Positions 49,682 through 57,603 of a DNA stretch of 64,000 nucleotides are shown in pieces. The translations under genes were made by a program, and so were the position numbers. The DNA is from JAOTVV01 sp041602035 (GTDB lineage: Bacteria; Gemmatimonadota; Gemmatimonadetes; Gemmatimonadales; GWC2-71-9): NCBI GenBank assembly GCA_041602035.1, contig JBFIHA010000004.1, positions 62,001 to 126,000 of the forward strand. The letters are read 5' to 3'. The notes under the pieces are model-generated. The model had not been told where the DNA came from. It saw only the letters and a program-made list of their open reading frames with translations, and did not search any database. How positions within the stretch are numbered: position 1 is the stretch's first letter; every line of letters starts with the position of its first letter.

Positions 49682-50044
49682 ATGACGACGACTCAGCGGC
49701 CCGAGACGACCGTCGAGATCAAGCTGACCGATGATGCCGTCGCCCAGGTGCGGCGGTTCATGGAGCAGGAACAAGTGCCCGAAGACACTGCGGGGCTTCG
49801 GGTCTCCGTCCTTCCGGGTGGATGCTCGGGATTCCAGTACGGACTCAACATCGAGGAAGCTCCGCTGACCGACGACATCACGCTGGAGCTGAAAGGCGTC
49901 CGGGTGTTCGTCGACGCATTCAGTGCCCAGTACCTGAACGGCGTGACCATCAACTACGTCTCCACCATGCAGGGGTCGGGATTCACCTTTGACAACCCCT
50001 TGGCCACGGGTGGATGCGGCTGCGGTAGCTCGTTCACCGTCTGA
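49682..50044 (+). CDS. erpA: Iron-sulfur cluster insertion protein (ErpA/IscA family)
   Basis: A-type Fe-S carrier of 120 residues with the three conserved cysteines in PGGCSGF and TGGCGCGSS, and the VDAFSAQYLNGVTINYV stretch. It delivers clusters to apo-proteins. Monocistronic: own promoter and strong ribosome site before it, a hairpin after it. It sits between the NagZ-like gene and the transporter without an obvious functional link. Confidence 0.93.
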   Translation: MTTTQRPETTVEIKLTDDAVAQVRRFMEQEQVPEDTAGLRVSVLPGGCSGFQYGLNIEEAPLTDDITLELKGVRVFVDAFSAQYLNGVTINYVSTMQGSGFTFDNPLATGGCGCGSSFTV

Positions 50045-50072
50045 CCCGACGACGACGAGACACTAATGTCCC

Positions 50073-50101
50073 AGGGGCCTGCGCGGCAACGCCAGGCCCC
50101 T
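50073..50101 (+). terminator. Hairpin terminator after erpA
   Basis: AGGGGCCTG (50073-50081) pairs with CAGGCCCCT (50093-50101) around an 11-base loop, followed by TCGTC. The stem is strong, the T-run poor. It separates erpA from the transporter gene that starts at 50121. Confidence 0.6.
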
Positions 50102-50120
50102 TCGTCATCCGGTCACCGCG

Positions 50121-51551
50121 ATGACCACACTCGATCTCGCCGTCATGGCACTGTACCTCCTCGCCGTTGTCGCGGTGGGCGTGTATTTCACGCGCCGGCA
50201 ACACGACGCCTCCGACTATTTCCTCGGTCGTCACAGCCTGCCCTGGTGGGCCGTGATGCTCTCGATTGTGGCCACCGAGACCTCCGCACTGACCGTCATC
50301 TCGATCCCGGGGCTTGGCGCGCGCACCAATCTCGCCTTTCTCCAGCTTCCGATAGGCTACCTCGTGGGTCGGGTGGGCGTCGCGCTATGGCTGCTCCCCG
50401 GCTATTTCCAGGGCGAGAACGAGACGGCCTATACGCGGCTCGAGACGCGATTCGGACCCGGCACCAGACGGGTCGCGTCGGCGACGTTCATGGGGATCCG
50501 GGCGCTCGGGGACAGCGTACGGGTCTTCGCCACCGCGATCCCGCTGGCCGTCGTGACAGGTTGGTCCTATCCAGCCAGCATTGCCGTCGTGGCCGTCGCC
50601 ACCCTGGCCTATACATGGGCGGGAGGGATCAAGGCCGTGGTCTGGGTGGACGTCATGCAGCTCGGGATCTACCTGGTGGGTGGAATCGCCACGTTCCTCG
50701 TTGCAGCGAGCCTCGCTGGCGGAACCGTCGAGGCCCTGGGCAGGGCGGCGGACACGGGCAGGCTTGACGTGTTCGACTGGTCGCTCTCCTTCACGACGAC
50801 GTACACCTTCCTTGGCGGACTCGTGGGCGGCGCGCTGTTGTCGGCTGCATCGCACGGGACGGATCACCTCATCGTGCAGCGTCTACTCGCCACACGGCAC
50901 GTCTCCGATGCGAGGCGGGCGCTCGTGGGCTCGGGGATCCTGGTGATCGTGCAATTCGCGGTCTTCCTGCTGGTGGGTTCCATGCTGTGGGCCGCCGGAG
51001 CGGACGACCCGTCACTTTCGGGAGACGAGCTGTTCCCGACGTTCGTCATCCGGCAACTCCCGCCGGGCCTCGCCGGCTTGGTGGTCGCCGGACTGCTCGC
51101 CGCCGCGATGAGTACGGTCAGCTCGTCACTCAACTCCCTCGCCTCCGCCGCCACCCACGATTTCTACGCGTCCATCACGGGACGCCGCGATCCGCGGCAC
51201 CTCCTCACGGTCGGGCGCTGGGCGACGGTTGGCTGGGCCGTGGTCCTCGCCGGGGGAGCGCTGTCGTTTCGGTCGACCGATCAGCCGGTGGTGGAGCTGG
51301 CGCTCGCCATTGCCTCGATCACGTACGGAGCGCTGCTGGGGACGTACATCCTTGCCGGCACCACTCGGGTCCGGCAGCGCGATGCGATTACAGCCATATT
51401 GCTCTCCGCGATCGGCATGGTCGTGATCGTCCTGGTCAAGCCGGGTCCGTTTGCCCAATTGGCCTGGCCCTGGTACGTCCCGCTCGGGACGATCATCACG
51501 CTCGTTATCGGGTGGCTCTCCAGCATGTTCAGCACCGAGGCACGCTCATGA
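50121..51551 (+). CDS. Sodium:solute symporter (SSS family)
   Basis: A 476-residue membrane protein with about 12-13 hydrophobic helices. N-terminal MTTLDLAVMALYLLAVVAVGVYFTRR and the SSS signature region around FLGRHSLPWWAVMLSIVATETSALT, with GPGTRRVASATFMGIRAL, GGLVGGALLSAASHGTDHL and LAAAMSTVSSSLNSLASA. It imports a sugar, amino acid or similar with Na+. Its stop overlaps the BadF-type sugar kinase start (ATGA). The link to that kinase and to NamZ/NagZ suggests an amino sugar as cargo, by analogy to Tannerella MurT. Confidence 0.85.
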   Translation: MTTLDLAVMALYLLAVVAVGVYFTRRQHDASDYFLGRHSLPWWAVMLSIVATETSALTVISIPGLGARTNLAFLQLPIGYLVGRVGVALWLLPGYFQGENETAYTRLETRFGPGTRRVASATFMGIRALGDSVRVFATAIPLAVVTGWSYPASIAVVAVATLAYTWAGGIKAVVWVDVMQLGIYLVGGIATFLVAASLAGGTVEALGRAADTGRLDVFDWSLSFTTTYTFLGGLVGGALLSAASHGTDHLIVQRLLATRHVSDARRALVGSGILVIVQFAVFLLVGSMLWAAGADDPSLSGDELFPTFVIRQLPPGLAGLVVAGLLAAAMSTVSSSLNSLASAATHDFYASITGRRDPRHLLTVGRWATVGWAVVLAGGALSFRSTDQPVVELALAIASITYGALLGTYILAGTTRVRQRDAITAILLSAIGMVVIVLVKPGPFAQLAWPWYVPLGTIITLVIGWLSSMFSTEARS

Positions 51552-52456
51552 CCCCACTCCTCATAGGAATCGATGCCGGCGCGTCCCATACCGAGGCCGT
51601 CCTGGGAGAGGATGTGAACCGCGTGATGGACCGGTGGCGTGGAGGACCCGGAGCGTTGCGGGCCGGAGCCGAACCCGACGCCGTGCGCGTGTGGGCAGGG
51701 GCGATTGCCCAGGTCCTGGAGCGGTTCAGGGGACGCGGTGAGGGCTTGGTGGTCGTCGTCGGTGCGGCCGGAGCCGGCAACGACGCCGTCCGTCGTCGCG
51801 CCGAAGAGGTGTTGGATGCGACGCTCGGCAGCCGAGCGAAAACCCGGGTCGTGACCGACGGCGAGATCGCTCTGGAGGCCGCCTTTCCGGGACGCGTGCC
51901 GGGGGTGGTCGTCATGGCCGGGTCGGGGTCGATCGCGTACGCCCGCACGGCGCAGGGAACCGTTCGCCGCGTTGGCGGACTTGGATGGGTAATGGGAGAC
52001 GAAGGAAGCGGCTATGCACTTGCGCGTGCGGCGCTCCGGTGGGCGGGCAGGGCGGCCGAGGGTCGCGCACCGGCTACGGCACTGACCGGCGCGTTGCCTC
52101 CAGGCGTCGGGGTCGCATCGATCGACGAGCTGGTCCGGTGGTCGCTTGATGCGAGCCCCAATGCCATCGCGGCGCTGGCCGCGGTTGTCTGCACGGCGGC
52201 CGACGACGGGGATGCGGCAGCGAGTGAGCTCGTTGAGGACGCGGCGGTCGAGCTGACGCAGCTCGTCACGGCCCTGCTTCCGGCCTCACCGGCCGAGGCC
52301 GGCGGCGTCGCTCTGGGCGGGGGCCTCCTCCGTGCAGGCACGGCCGTGCGGGGACGGCTGGTCCGGCTCCTGAGCGAGCGACAGCCCGGACTGTCCGTCA
52401 TGACCGAGCCCGTCGATCCCGCGCTCGGTGCGCTTCGGCTTGCCGGTGGGATGTGA
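51548..52456 (+). CDS. BadF/BadG-type N-acetylhexosamine kinase (GlcNAc/MurNAc kinase-like)
   Basis: A 302-residue ASKHA-fold kinase: LIGIDAGASHTEAVL at 5-19 (phosphate-1 motif), GAAGAGNDAVRRRAEEVL, VVVMAGSGSIAYAR, GGLGWVMGDEGSGYALAR and the late GGVALGGGLLRAG adenosine motif. This layout is shared by human NAGK-type and MurK-type kinases. It would phosphorylate the sugar brought in by the SSS transporter, whose gene overlaps it. No MurQ etherase gene is present nearby. Confidence 0.85.
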   Translation: MTPLLIGIDAGASHTEAVLGEDVNRVMDRWRGGPGALRAGAEPDAVRVWAGAIAQVLERFRGRGEGLVVVVGAAGAGNDAVRRRAEEVLDATLGSRAKTRVVTDGEIALEAAFPGRVPGVVVMAGSGSIAYARTAQGTVRRVGGLGWVMGDEGSGYALARAALRWAGRAAEGRAPATALTGALPPGVGVASIDELVRWSLDASPNAIAALAAVVCTAADDGDAAASELVEDAAVELTQLVTALLPASPAEAGGVALGGGLLRAGTAVRGRLVRLLSERQPGLSVMTEPVDPALGALRLAGGM

Positions 52457-52522
52457 CACCGAGAGCTCGTAACGAGCCTCGATCGGCGCATTGGGGGTGT
52501 CCGGGTATGTTGTGGCAACCTT

Positions 52523-52584
52523 ATCGAGCGGATGAGCGAGCATGAGCTGTAACATCGAGCGGATGAGCGAGCATGAGCTGTAAC
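52523..52584 (+). repeat. Perfect 31-bp tandem direct repeat at the nhaC start
   Basis: Positions 52523-52553 and 52554-52584 are identical 31-mers (beginning ATCGAGCGGATGAGC and ending GAGCTGTAAC). The second copy carries the nhaC start ATG at 52573. The first copy carries the same ATG, but its frame stops after 12 codons. It looks like a recent duplication of the translation-start region. Confidence 0.9.
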
Positions 52585-54066
52585 GACGACCGAGTCTCCG
52601 GCGGTCCCGGATCACCCGGGGCCGCCGGCGAGGGCGCGAGACCGATGGGACTGTGGGTCAGTCTCATCCCCGTCGTGTTCCTCGTCGCCGCCCTCGCGGT
52701 GACGATCAAGCTGTTCGCGCTCGATCCGCACATCCCTCTGATCAGCGCCGCGGCGGTCGCGGGCATCGTGGCCGTGTTCCACGGCGTTCGTTGGAAGGCG
52801 ATTGAGGCGGGGATGATCCACGGGATCAACCTCGCCATGGGGGCCATCCTCATTCTCATGGTCGTCGGAACGCTGATCGGGACCTGGATCCTCGGCGGGG
52901 TCGTGCCGACGATGATCTACTACGGGCTCAAGGTCCTGTCCCCCGGCATCTTCCTCGTCGCGACCATGATCATCTGCTCGATCGTCTCACTGGGGACCGG
53001 CTCGTCGTGGTCCACCGCGGGGACGGTGGGCGTCGCGCTGATCGGGGTGGGCGCTGCGTTGCAGATTCCCCTCCCCATGGTCGCGGGGGCGATCATCTCC
53101 GGGGCGTACTTCGGTGACAAGATGTCGCCCCTGTCGGACACCACCAATCTGGCTCCCGCCATGGCCGGCACCGACGTGTTCTCCCACATCCGGCACATGG
53201 CATACACGACCACCCCCGGCTACCTGCTGGCGCTCGTTCTCTACGGATTCATCGGAACGAAATACGCTGGGGGGAGAATGGAAGTGGACGAGGTGGCCGC
53301 GATGCTTCAAAACATCGATGCGAGCTTCCTCATCCATCCCGTGCTGCTGCTTCCGCCGGTCGCGGTGATCGCAATGGTGGTACGCCGGGTTCCCCCACTG
53401 CCGGCTCTCCTGGGCGGGACGCTCCTCGGCGGAATCTGCGCCGTTGCTTTCCAGTCCGGATCGGTGGCCGACGTCGTCGCGGCTTCGTTTTCCGGATTCG
53501 TTTCGGAGACCGGTGTGCCCCTGGTGGACAACCTGCTGACGCAGGGCGGACTCATGAGCATGATGGACACGGTGGCGCTCATCATCTGTGCGCTCTCGTT
53601 CGGCGGCATCATGGAGCGCACCGGGATGCTGGAGACCATCGCGAACGCCCTCTTGAGACTCGTGCGGGGGACCGGCTCGCTGGTGGCCACGACGGTGCTC
53701 AGCGCGATCGGGCTGAACGCGGTGGCATCCGATCAGTACATGGCGATCGTGATCCCAGGACGCATGTACCGCAACGCGTTCGAGAAGCAGGGGTTGCATC
53801 CCAAGAACCTATCGCGCGCGCTGGAGGATTCGGCGACGTTGACTTCGCCTTTGATTCCGTGGAACACGTGCGGTGCGTTCATGTGGGCCACCCTCGGGGT
53901 CAACCCGCTGCTCTACCTCCCCTATGCGTTCATGAACCTCGCCAACCCGATCGTTTCGATCATCTACGGCTATACCGGGTTCACTATGGAGAAGCTGGAG
54001 TCACCGGTGACCACCCCGGGGGTAGTGGGGGGCACAGAAACGTCGAAGCCGATCGCCGCGAGCTAG
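52573..54066 (+). CDS. nhaC: NhaC-family Na+/H+ antiporter
   Basis: A 497-residue membrane protein with 10-12 helices. Typical NhaC blocks: GTLIGTWILGGVVPTMIYYGL, SLGTGSSWSTAGTVGVALIGVG, GAYFGDKMSPLSDTTNLAPAMAGTD, SFGGIMERTGMLE and LEDSATLTSPLIPWNTCGAFM. It exchanges cytoplasmic Na+ for H+. The start ATG at 52573 lies in a 31-bp tandem repeat and has a weak ribosome site; ATG at 52645 (MGLWVSLIPVVF) is an alternative. It follows the kinase gene by 116 bases and could supply the sodium gradient used by the SSS transporter. Confidence 0.9.
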   Translation: MSCNDDRVSGGPGSPGAAGEGARPMGLWVSLIPVVFLVAALAVTIKLFALDPHIPLISAAAVAGIVAVFHGVRWKAIEAGMIHGINLAMGAILILMVVGTLIGTWILGGVVPTMIYYGLKVLSPGIFLVATMIICSIVSLGTGSSWSTAGTVGVALIGVGAALQIPLPMVAGAIISGAYFGDKMSPLSDTTNLAPAMAGTDVFSHIRHMAYTTTPGYLLALVLYGFIGTKYAGGRMEVDEVAAMLQNIDASFLIHPVLLLPPVAVIAMVVRRVPPLPALLGGTLLGGICAVAFQSGSVADVVAASFSGFVSETGVPLVDNLLTQGGLMSMMDTVALIICALSFGGIMERTGMLETIANALLRLVRGTGSLVATTVLSAIGLNAVASDQYMAIVIPGRMYRNAFEKQGLHPKNLSRALEDSATLTSPLIPWNTCGAFMWATLGVNPLLYLPYAFMNLANPIVSIIYGYTGFTMEKLESPVTTPGVVGGTETSKPIAAS

Positions 54067-54080
54067 CGCCGACCGACCCG

Positions 54081-54854
54081 TCAGAGGGTGATGGGAATGA
54101 CGATGTGCCCGTCGACGGGCAGGCCTTCGAGCGTCCTGGCCGGTGTGAACTGGAACTGATACATCTGCTCCAGGAACTTCTTGCGATAAGCCGCGTCTTC
54201 GATCGGCGGCTCGACCTCCACCTTCGTGACCTTGCCGCGCCGATCCACCCAGAAGTGCACGGCGAACTCGCGGCCCCGAACCGACCGGGGACGATCGGCG
54301 GGCACAATGATGAAACGAGGCTCGGGCGGTAGCACCGATCCCCCTTCGCCGCCGCCGGCTCCCGGTCCCTTCCCAGTCCCGACTCCCGTCCCTTCCCCGG
54401 TGCCGACCCCACCGCCGGTTCCCGTTCCAGCTCCGGGACCCCCACCGGTACCCGGGCCGGCTCCCTCGACGGGCGCGAGGTCCGTCTGTCCCCGCAGCGC
54501 CCGCGCGTCGGCCAGCGGTTCGCTGACGAGTACCGGTGCCACCGCCGGCCTGGGCAGCTCAAGCTCGCGCCTTTCCGACGGCGTTTCTTCCTGCCGCGCC
54601 GCCGTCCGTTGGCCGGACAACTCGAGCGGGGGCAAGCTCACGTACTGCACGCTGGACCCACCGCCACCGCCTCCGCCTCCTGGTGGGCCGGGCCCGCCGA
54701 TGTTCCGCATCACCTCGGCGGAGCTGGCGGCACCGATCACCATTGCGAGCACGACCCCCCCGTGGACCAGGGTGGACACCACCACCCCGCGTCCGAACCG
54801 CTCGGTCGAGCGGGGTGGGAAAAAGTCGGGCGGCACCGTTGCGCGTTCTCTCAT
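54081..54854 (-). CDS. tonB: TonB-family energy transducer with Gly-rich linker
   Basis: A 257-residue protein anchored by one N-terminal helix (VVVSTLVHGGVVLAMVIGAA). The periplasmic linker (about residues 110-170) is Gly/Thr-rich (GTGGG..., GTGEGTGVGTGKG) instead of the usual Pro-Lys repeats. The C-terminal TonB domain has FAVHFWVDRRGKVTKVEVEPP and MYQFQFTPARTLEGLPVDGHIVIPITL. Last gene of the tonB-exbB-exbD-exbD-tonB run; a strong hairpin precedes it. It faces nhaC tail to tail, 14 bases away. Confidence 0.85.
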   Translation of the reverse strand: MRERATVPPDFFPPRSTERFGRGVVVSTLVHGGVVLAMVIGAASSAEVMRNIGGPGPPGGGGGGGGSSVQYVSLPPLELSGQRTAARQEETPSERRELELPRPAVAPVLVSEPLADARALRGQTDLAPVEGAGPGTGGGPGAGTGTGGGVGTGEGTGVGTGKGPGAGGGEGGSVLPPEPRFIIVPADRPRSVRGREFAVHFWVDRRGKVTKVEVEPPIEDAAYRKKFLEQMYQFQFTPARTLEGLPVDGHIVIPITL

Positions 54855-54871
54855 CGTCGCATAATACACCA

Positions 54872-54909
54872 CGGGCGTGGAAGCCTTCCGGTTTCGGCTT
54901 CCACGCCCG
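54872..54909 (-). terminator. Long hairpin between exbD2 and the second tonB
   Basis: A perfect 14-bp stem (CGGGCGTGGAAGCC at 54872-54885 with its complement at 54896-54909) around a 10-base loop. It lies in the 87-base gap between exbD2 and the second tonB. No U-run follows, so it could be an attenuator or an RNA-stability element that sets a lower level of the second tonB. Confidence 0.55.
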
Positions 54910-54941
54910 CGAGACGCTCCGCCTGGCCTACGGCCGGCGAC

Positions 54942-55373
54942 TCAGTTGGCCTCGTCGCCCGTCTCGTCCGGCGGCGTGAAGCCGATGACCTGAACACCCG
55001 CCCCTCGGGCGATGTCCATTGCCTCGATCACCTCCTGGTACGTCCGATTCGGCGCGGACTTCACGAACAGGATCTTCTGCGGCCGGTTGTCGTAGATCTG
55101 ATGGAACCGCTGGTCGAGCACCTGCCTCGCCACGGGCTCCTTGTTGATCTCGTACGTGCCGTCCGCCCTGAGCTCGAGCACGATGTTGTTGCTCGGTCCC
55201 TGTGCTTGCGATTGGCTACGTGTGGCCGGAGGCACCTGCACGTCCATCACCTTCCTGGCCAACGGCACCTGCATCATGAAGATGATGAGCAACACGAGGA
55301 GAATGTCGATCATGGGTACGACGTTCGGCTCGTGGTTCGGCTGAGTGCCCGGATCGGGGAGATTAAGAGCCAT
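54942..55373 (-). CDS. exbD: ExbD/TolR biopolymer transport protein (second copy)
   Basis: A 143-residue inner-membrane protein: PNHEPNVVPMIDILLVLLIIFMMQVPL contains the single helix with the proton-path aspartate, followed by a periplasmic domain with FVKSAPNRTYQEVIEAMDIARGAGVQVIGF. Works with ExbB to energise TonB. It begins five bases after the first exbD copy. The two copies differ enough to suggest a heteromeric complex. Confidence 0.92.
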   Translation of the reverse strand: MALNLPDPGTQPNHEPNVVPMIDILLVLLIIFMMQVPLARKVMDVQVPPATRSQSQAQGPSNNIVLELRADGTYEINKEPVARQVLDQRFHQIYDNRPQKILFVKSAPNRTYQEVIEAMDIARGAGVQVIGFTPPDETGDEAN

Positions 55374-55378
55374 GGCCG

Positions 55379-55846
55379 CTACCTCCCCATCCGGCTGAGA
55401 AAGCCGCCGGACTCTTCACGCTGCTCGTCGGTTACAGCCGCCACGACGCGCACGCCGGCGGCACGCGCAGTCTCGATCGCCTCCTGCACCCGACCGAACG
55501 GGAGCTTCCGATCCGCCCGGAAGAACATGATCTTGTCCTTCGTGCGGTTCTCGAACACCTGCCGCAGCACGCTTTCCAGACGGTCAGCCGGTACCGAGCC
55601 AATCGTGCCGGTGCCGGGATCCAGATAGAACCTGCCCTCGCTGTCCAAGCCCAGGACCACGTCGCCCGGGTCATCAGGACGCGCCTCGAGGTTCCTCCCC
55701 ATCGGCATCTGTGCCTGGAAGCCGGACGTGATGACCGGCGTCACGATCATAAAGATGATGAGCAGCACCAGCATGATGTCGATCATCGGCACCACATTGG
55801 GTTCCGACTTGACGCCACCCTCGGGGCTGCCTACTTGCATGCCCAT
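55379..55846 (-). CDS. exbD: ExbD/TolR biopolymer transport protein (first copy)
   Basis: A 155-residue inner-membrane protein with EPNVVPMIDIMLVLLIIFMIVTPV (helix with the conserved aspartate), and FFRADRKLPFGRVQEAIETARAAGVRVVAAV in the periplasmic domain. It lies 38 bases below exbB and five above the second exbD. Paired ExbD subunits are common in TonB systems of Bacteroidetes and relatives. Confidence 0.92.
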   Translation of the reverse strand: MGMQVGSPEGGVKSEPNVVPMIDIMLVLLIIFMIVTPVITSGFQAQMPMGRNLEARPDDPGDVVLGLDSEGRFYLDPGTGTIGSVPADRLESVLRQVFENRTKDKIMFFRADRKLPFGRVQEAIETARAAGVRVVAAVTDEQREESGGFLSRMGR

Positions 55847-55884
55847 ATCAGGTTCTCCTGCTCAACAGGATTCGTCGGTTCGCC

Positions 55885-56625
55885 TTACTTCATCGGGCTG
55901 GGCGTGCCGGCCTGCTGGGCCTTGAACTCCTTAGTGAAGATAGACCGACCGAACTCGCTGCCGACGCTCTTGATGAGGAAGTCGACCAGCTCCTTCGACG
56001 TATAGGTCATCTCGACCGTCAGGTTTTCGACCTTGGTCTGGAAGTAGTTGTACAGCCACACGGCCGGAATCGCGACCGCCAGGCCGAACGCCGTCGTGAT
56101 CAGCGCCTCGGCGATTCCCGCCGATACGGCCGCCAGACCGCCTGAACCGCTCTGGGCCATGCCCTGGAAGGAATTCACGATACCCATGGTCGTGCCGAGC
56201 AGGCCGACGAACGGAGCGGTGGCACCGACCGTCGCGAGAATGGCCAAACCGCGCTTCAGCTCCGCGAGCAGGATGAGCATCTGACGTTCGATCGCCCGCT
56301 CGGCCGAGTTGATGTCGCCGCTCGTAATCGTGGCGCGATCGCGGAGCAACGGCTTCACCTCCGCCAGCGCCTCACCGAGCACGCGGGCCACGTGGGACGT
56401 TCTCTGCTTCTCGGCCACGGCAATGGCCTGGTCCAACTGCTCTTCCTGCAAGAAGCGCGCGAACTCCGGCGCGAACTTCCGAGTTTCGCGCATGCTCTTG
56501 CGGAACCGCCACCACTTCTGAACGCCAACCCCGAGGGAGAAGATGGACATGATACCCAAGAGGATGATGATCCCGCGGGCGAACCATCCGGCGTCGTGCC
56601 ACAGCGCTAAGAGTGAAACTTCCAT
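55885..56625 (-). CDS. exbB: ExbB/TolQ proton channel protein
   Basis: A 246-residue MotA/TolQ/ExbB protein: an N-terminal helix (GIIILLGIMSIFSLGVGVQKW), cytoplasmic region, and the two conserved helices in LAILATVGATAPFVGLLGTTMGIVNSFQGMA and ALITTAFGLAVAIPAVWLYNYF. With ExbD it uses the proton gradient to drive TonB. Gene order tonB-exbB-exbD-exbD-tonB. Full length. Confidence 0.94.
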   Translation of the reverse strand: MEVSLLALWHDAGWFARGIIILLGIMSIFSLGVGVQKWWRFRKSMRETRKFAPEFARFLQEEQLDQAIAVAEKQRTSHVARVLGEALAEVKPLLRDRATITSGDINSAERAIERQMLILLAELKRGLAILATVGATAPFVGLLGTTMGIVNSFQGMAQSGSGGLAAVSAGIAEALITTAFGLAVAIPAVWLYNYFQTKVENLTVEMTYTSKELVDFLIKSVGSEFGRSIFTKEFKAQQAGTPSPMK

Positions 56626-56685
56626 GGTTTCGTCGGCCTCCGTTACGTGAAGACTCGGTTGTCAGGTCGAGGCGAACGCTCCGAC

Positions 56686-57408
56686 CTACCGTCTACCCTG
56701 CAAGTTGAAGATGATCGGCATCTGGACGAGCACCCGCACCGGGCTCGCTCTGACCCGCCCCGGCCGGAACAGACACTTAGCGATCATGTCCCGAGCTGGG
56801 CCCTCAAACGCTTTGTGCGATGAGCTCAGGACGTCGATGTTCCCGCCCCGCACGTGCCCATCCGTCTCGACGATGAACTGCAGCAGCACCTGACCCTCGA
56901 TGTTGGCCTGCTGCATCATGCGCGGGTATTCCGGGACCGGGCAGGAGATGCGCTCGGGCACCTCGTCCACCACGGCCTCGGCGAAGACCTGGGCCAGATC
57001 GACCACCGGGCCCGTCCCGCCCTCCAGACCACTAAACACCCCGCCCTCGACGCCCACACCACTGTAGTCGCGCGGATCAAAGCGCTCCTGGAGATTGACG
57101 GGGGGAATCTCGGTGGGGATATCCACCGGGGCTGACAGGACCTGGAAGCCTTTGGGCGGCGGGTTCAAGGACGTAACAATCGGAGGAGGCTCGTCCTCGG
57201 GCTTCTCCTCCTGCTGCTCGGGCTCGTCCATCACGAGCATGATCGTGTCGATGTCGACCTTTTGCGCTTCCTGGGCCACGCCCATCGTTGCGAACACGGC
57301 CGCAATCACGAGCGCGCCCTGGGCCACGGTCGACGTGAACATCCCCATGATCACACCCTTCACGTCCCGCTGACCTTTTCGGTTGGATTCGACAAGTACG
57401 TCAAACAC
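56686..57408 (-). CDS. tonB: TonB-family energy transducer
   Basis: A 240-residue protein starting with GTG at 57408 after GGAGGG. One N-terminal membrane segment (TSTVAQGALVIAAVFATMGVA), an acidic/proline stretch EPEQQEEKPEDEPPP, and a C-terminal TonB domain with ISCPVPEYPRMMQQANIEGQVLLQFIVETDGHVRGGNIDVL. First gene of the TonB-ExbBD operon. Upstream lie an inverted repeat and a triple 11-bp repeat that may control it. Confidence 0.88.
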   Translation of the reverse strand: MFDVLVESNRKGQRDVKGVIMGMFTSTVAQGALVIAAVFATMGVAQEAQKVDIDTIMLVMDEPEQQEEKPEDEPPPIVTSLNPPPKGFQVLSAPVDIPTEIPPVNLQERFDPRDYSGVGVEGGVFSGLEGGTGPVVDLAQVFAEAVVDEVPERISCPVPEYPRMMQQANIEGQVLLQFIVETDGHVRGGNIDVLSSSHKAFEGPARDMIAKCLFRPGRVRASPVRVLVQMPIIFNLQGRR

Positions 57409-57427
57409 GCGGATCCCTCCGGTCTAG

Positions 57428-57447
57428 ATCGTTGGCTAAGCAACGAT
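57428..57447. promoter_or_regulatory. Inverted repeat upstream of tonB
   Basis: ATCGTTG (57428-57434) and CAACGAT (57441-57447) form a perfect 7-bp inverted repeat with a 6-base centre, 20-39 bases before the tonB GTG. It could be an operator half-site pair or a leader hairpin. Confidence 0.45.
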
Positions 57448-57501
57448 ACCCCGTGGTCCCAGCGTTGACTAGGGACAACCCGAGCAATGCGGTGACCCAC
57501 A

Positions 57502-57530
57502 GATTACAGAACTGTTACAATCGGATTACA
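57502..57530. promoter_or_regulatory. Triple 11-bp direct repeat (candidate OmpR/PhoB-type box)
   Basis: TTACA occurs at 57504, 57515 and 57526, exactly 11 bases apart (read on the minus strand as TGTAA-N6 three times, with TGTAACAG in the middle). 11-bp phased direct repeats are the binding format of OmpR/PhoB-family regulators. The box lies about 95-125 bases upstream of tonB and next to a two-component operon that encodes such a regulator. Confidence 0.55.
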
Positions 57531-57603
57531 CCTTGCCGTTTGGCGGGCCACGAGCCCAATCGCTGATCCGTCGACCCGGGAAACACCAGGAAAAATGGGG
57601 GCT

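Noticed and set aside
54361..54480. Repeated CCGGT/GGGAC words as a CRISPR or tandem array
   Set aside because: They encode the Gly-rich TonB linker; spacing is irregular and there are no spacers.
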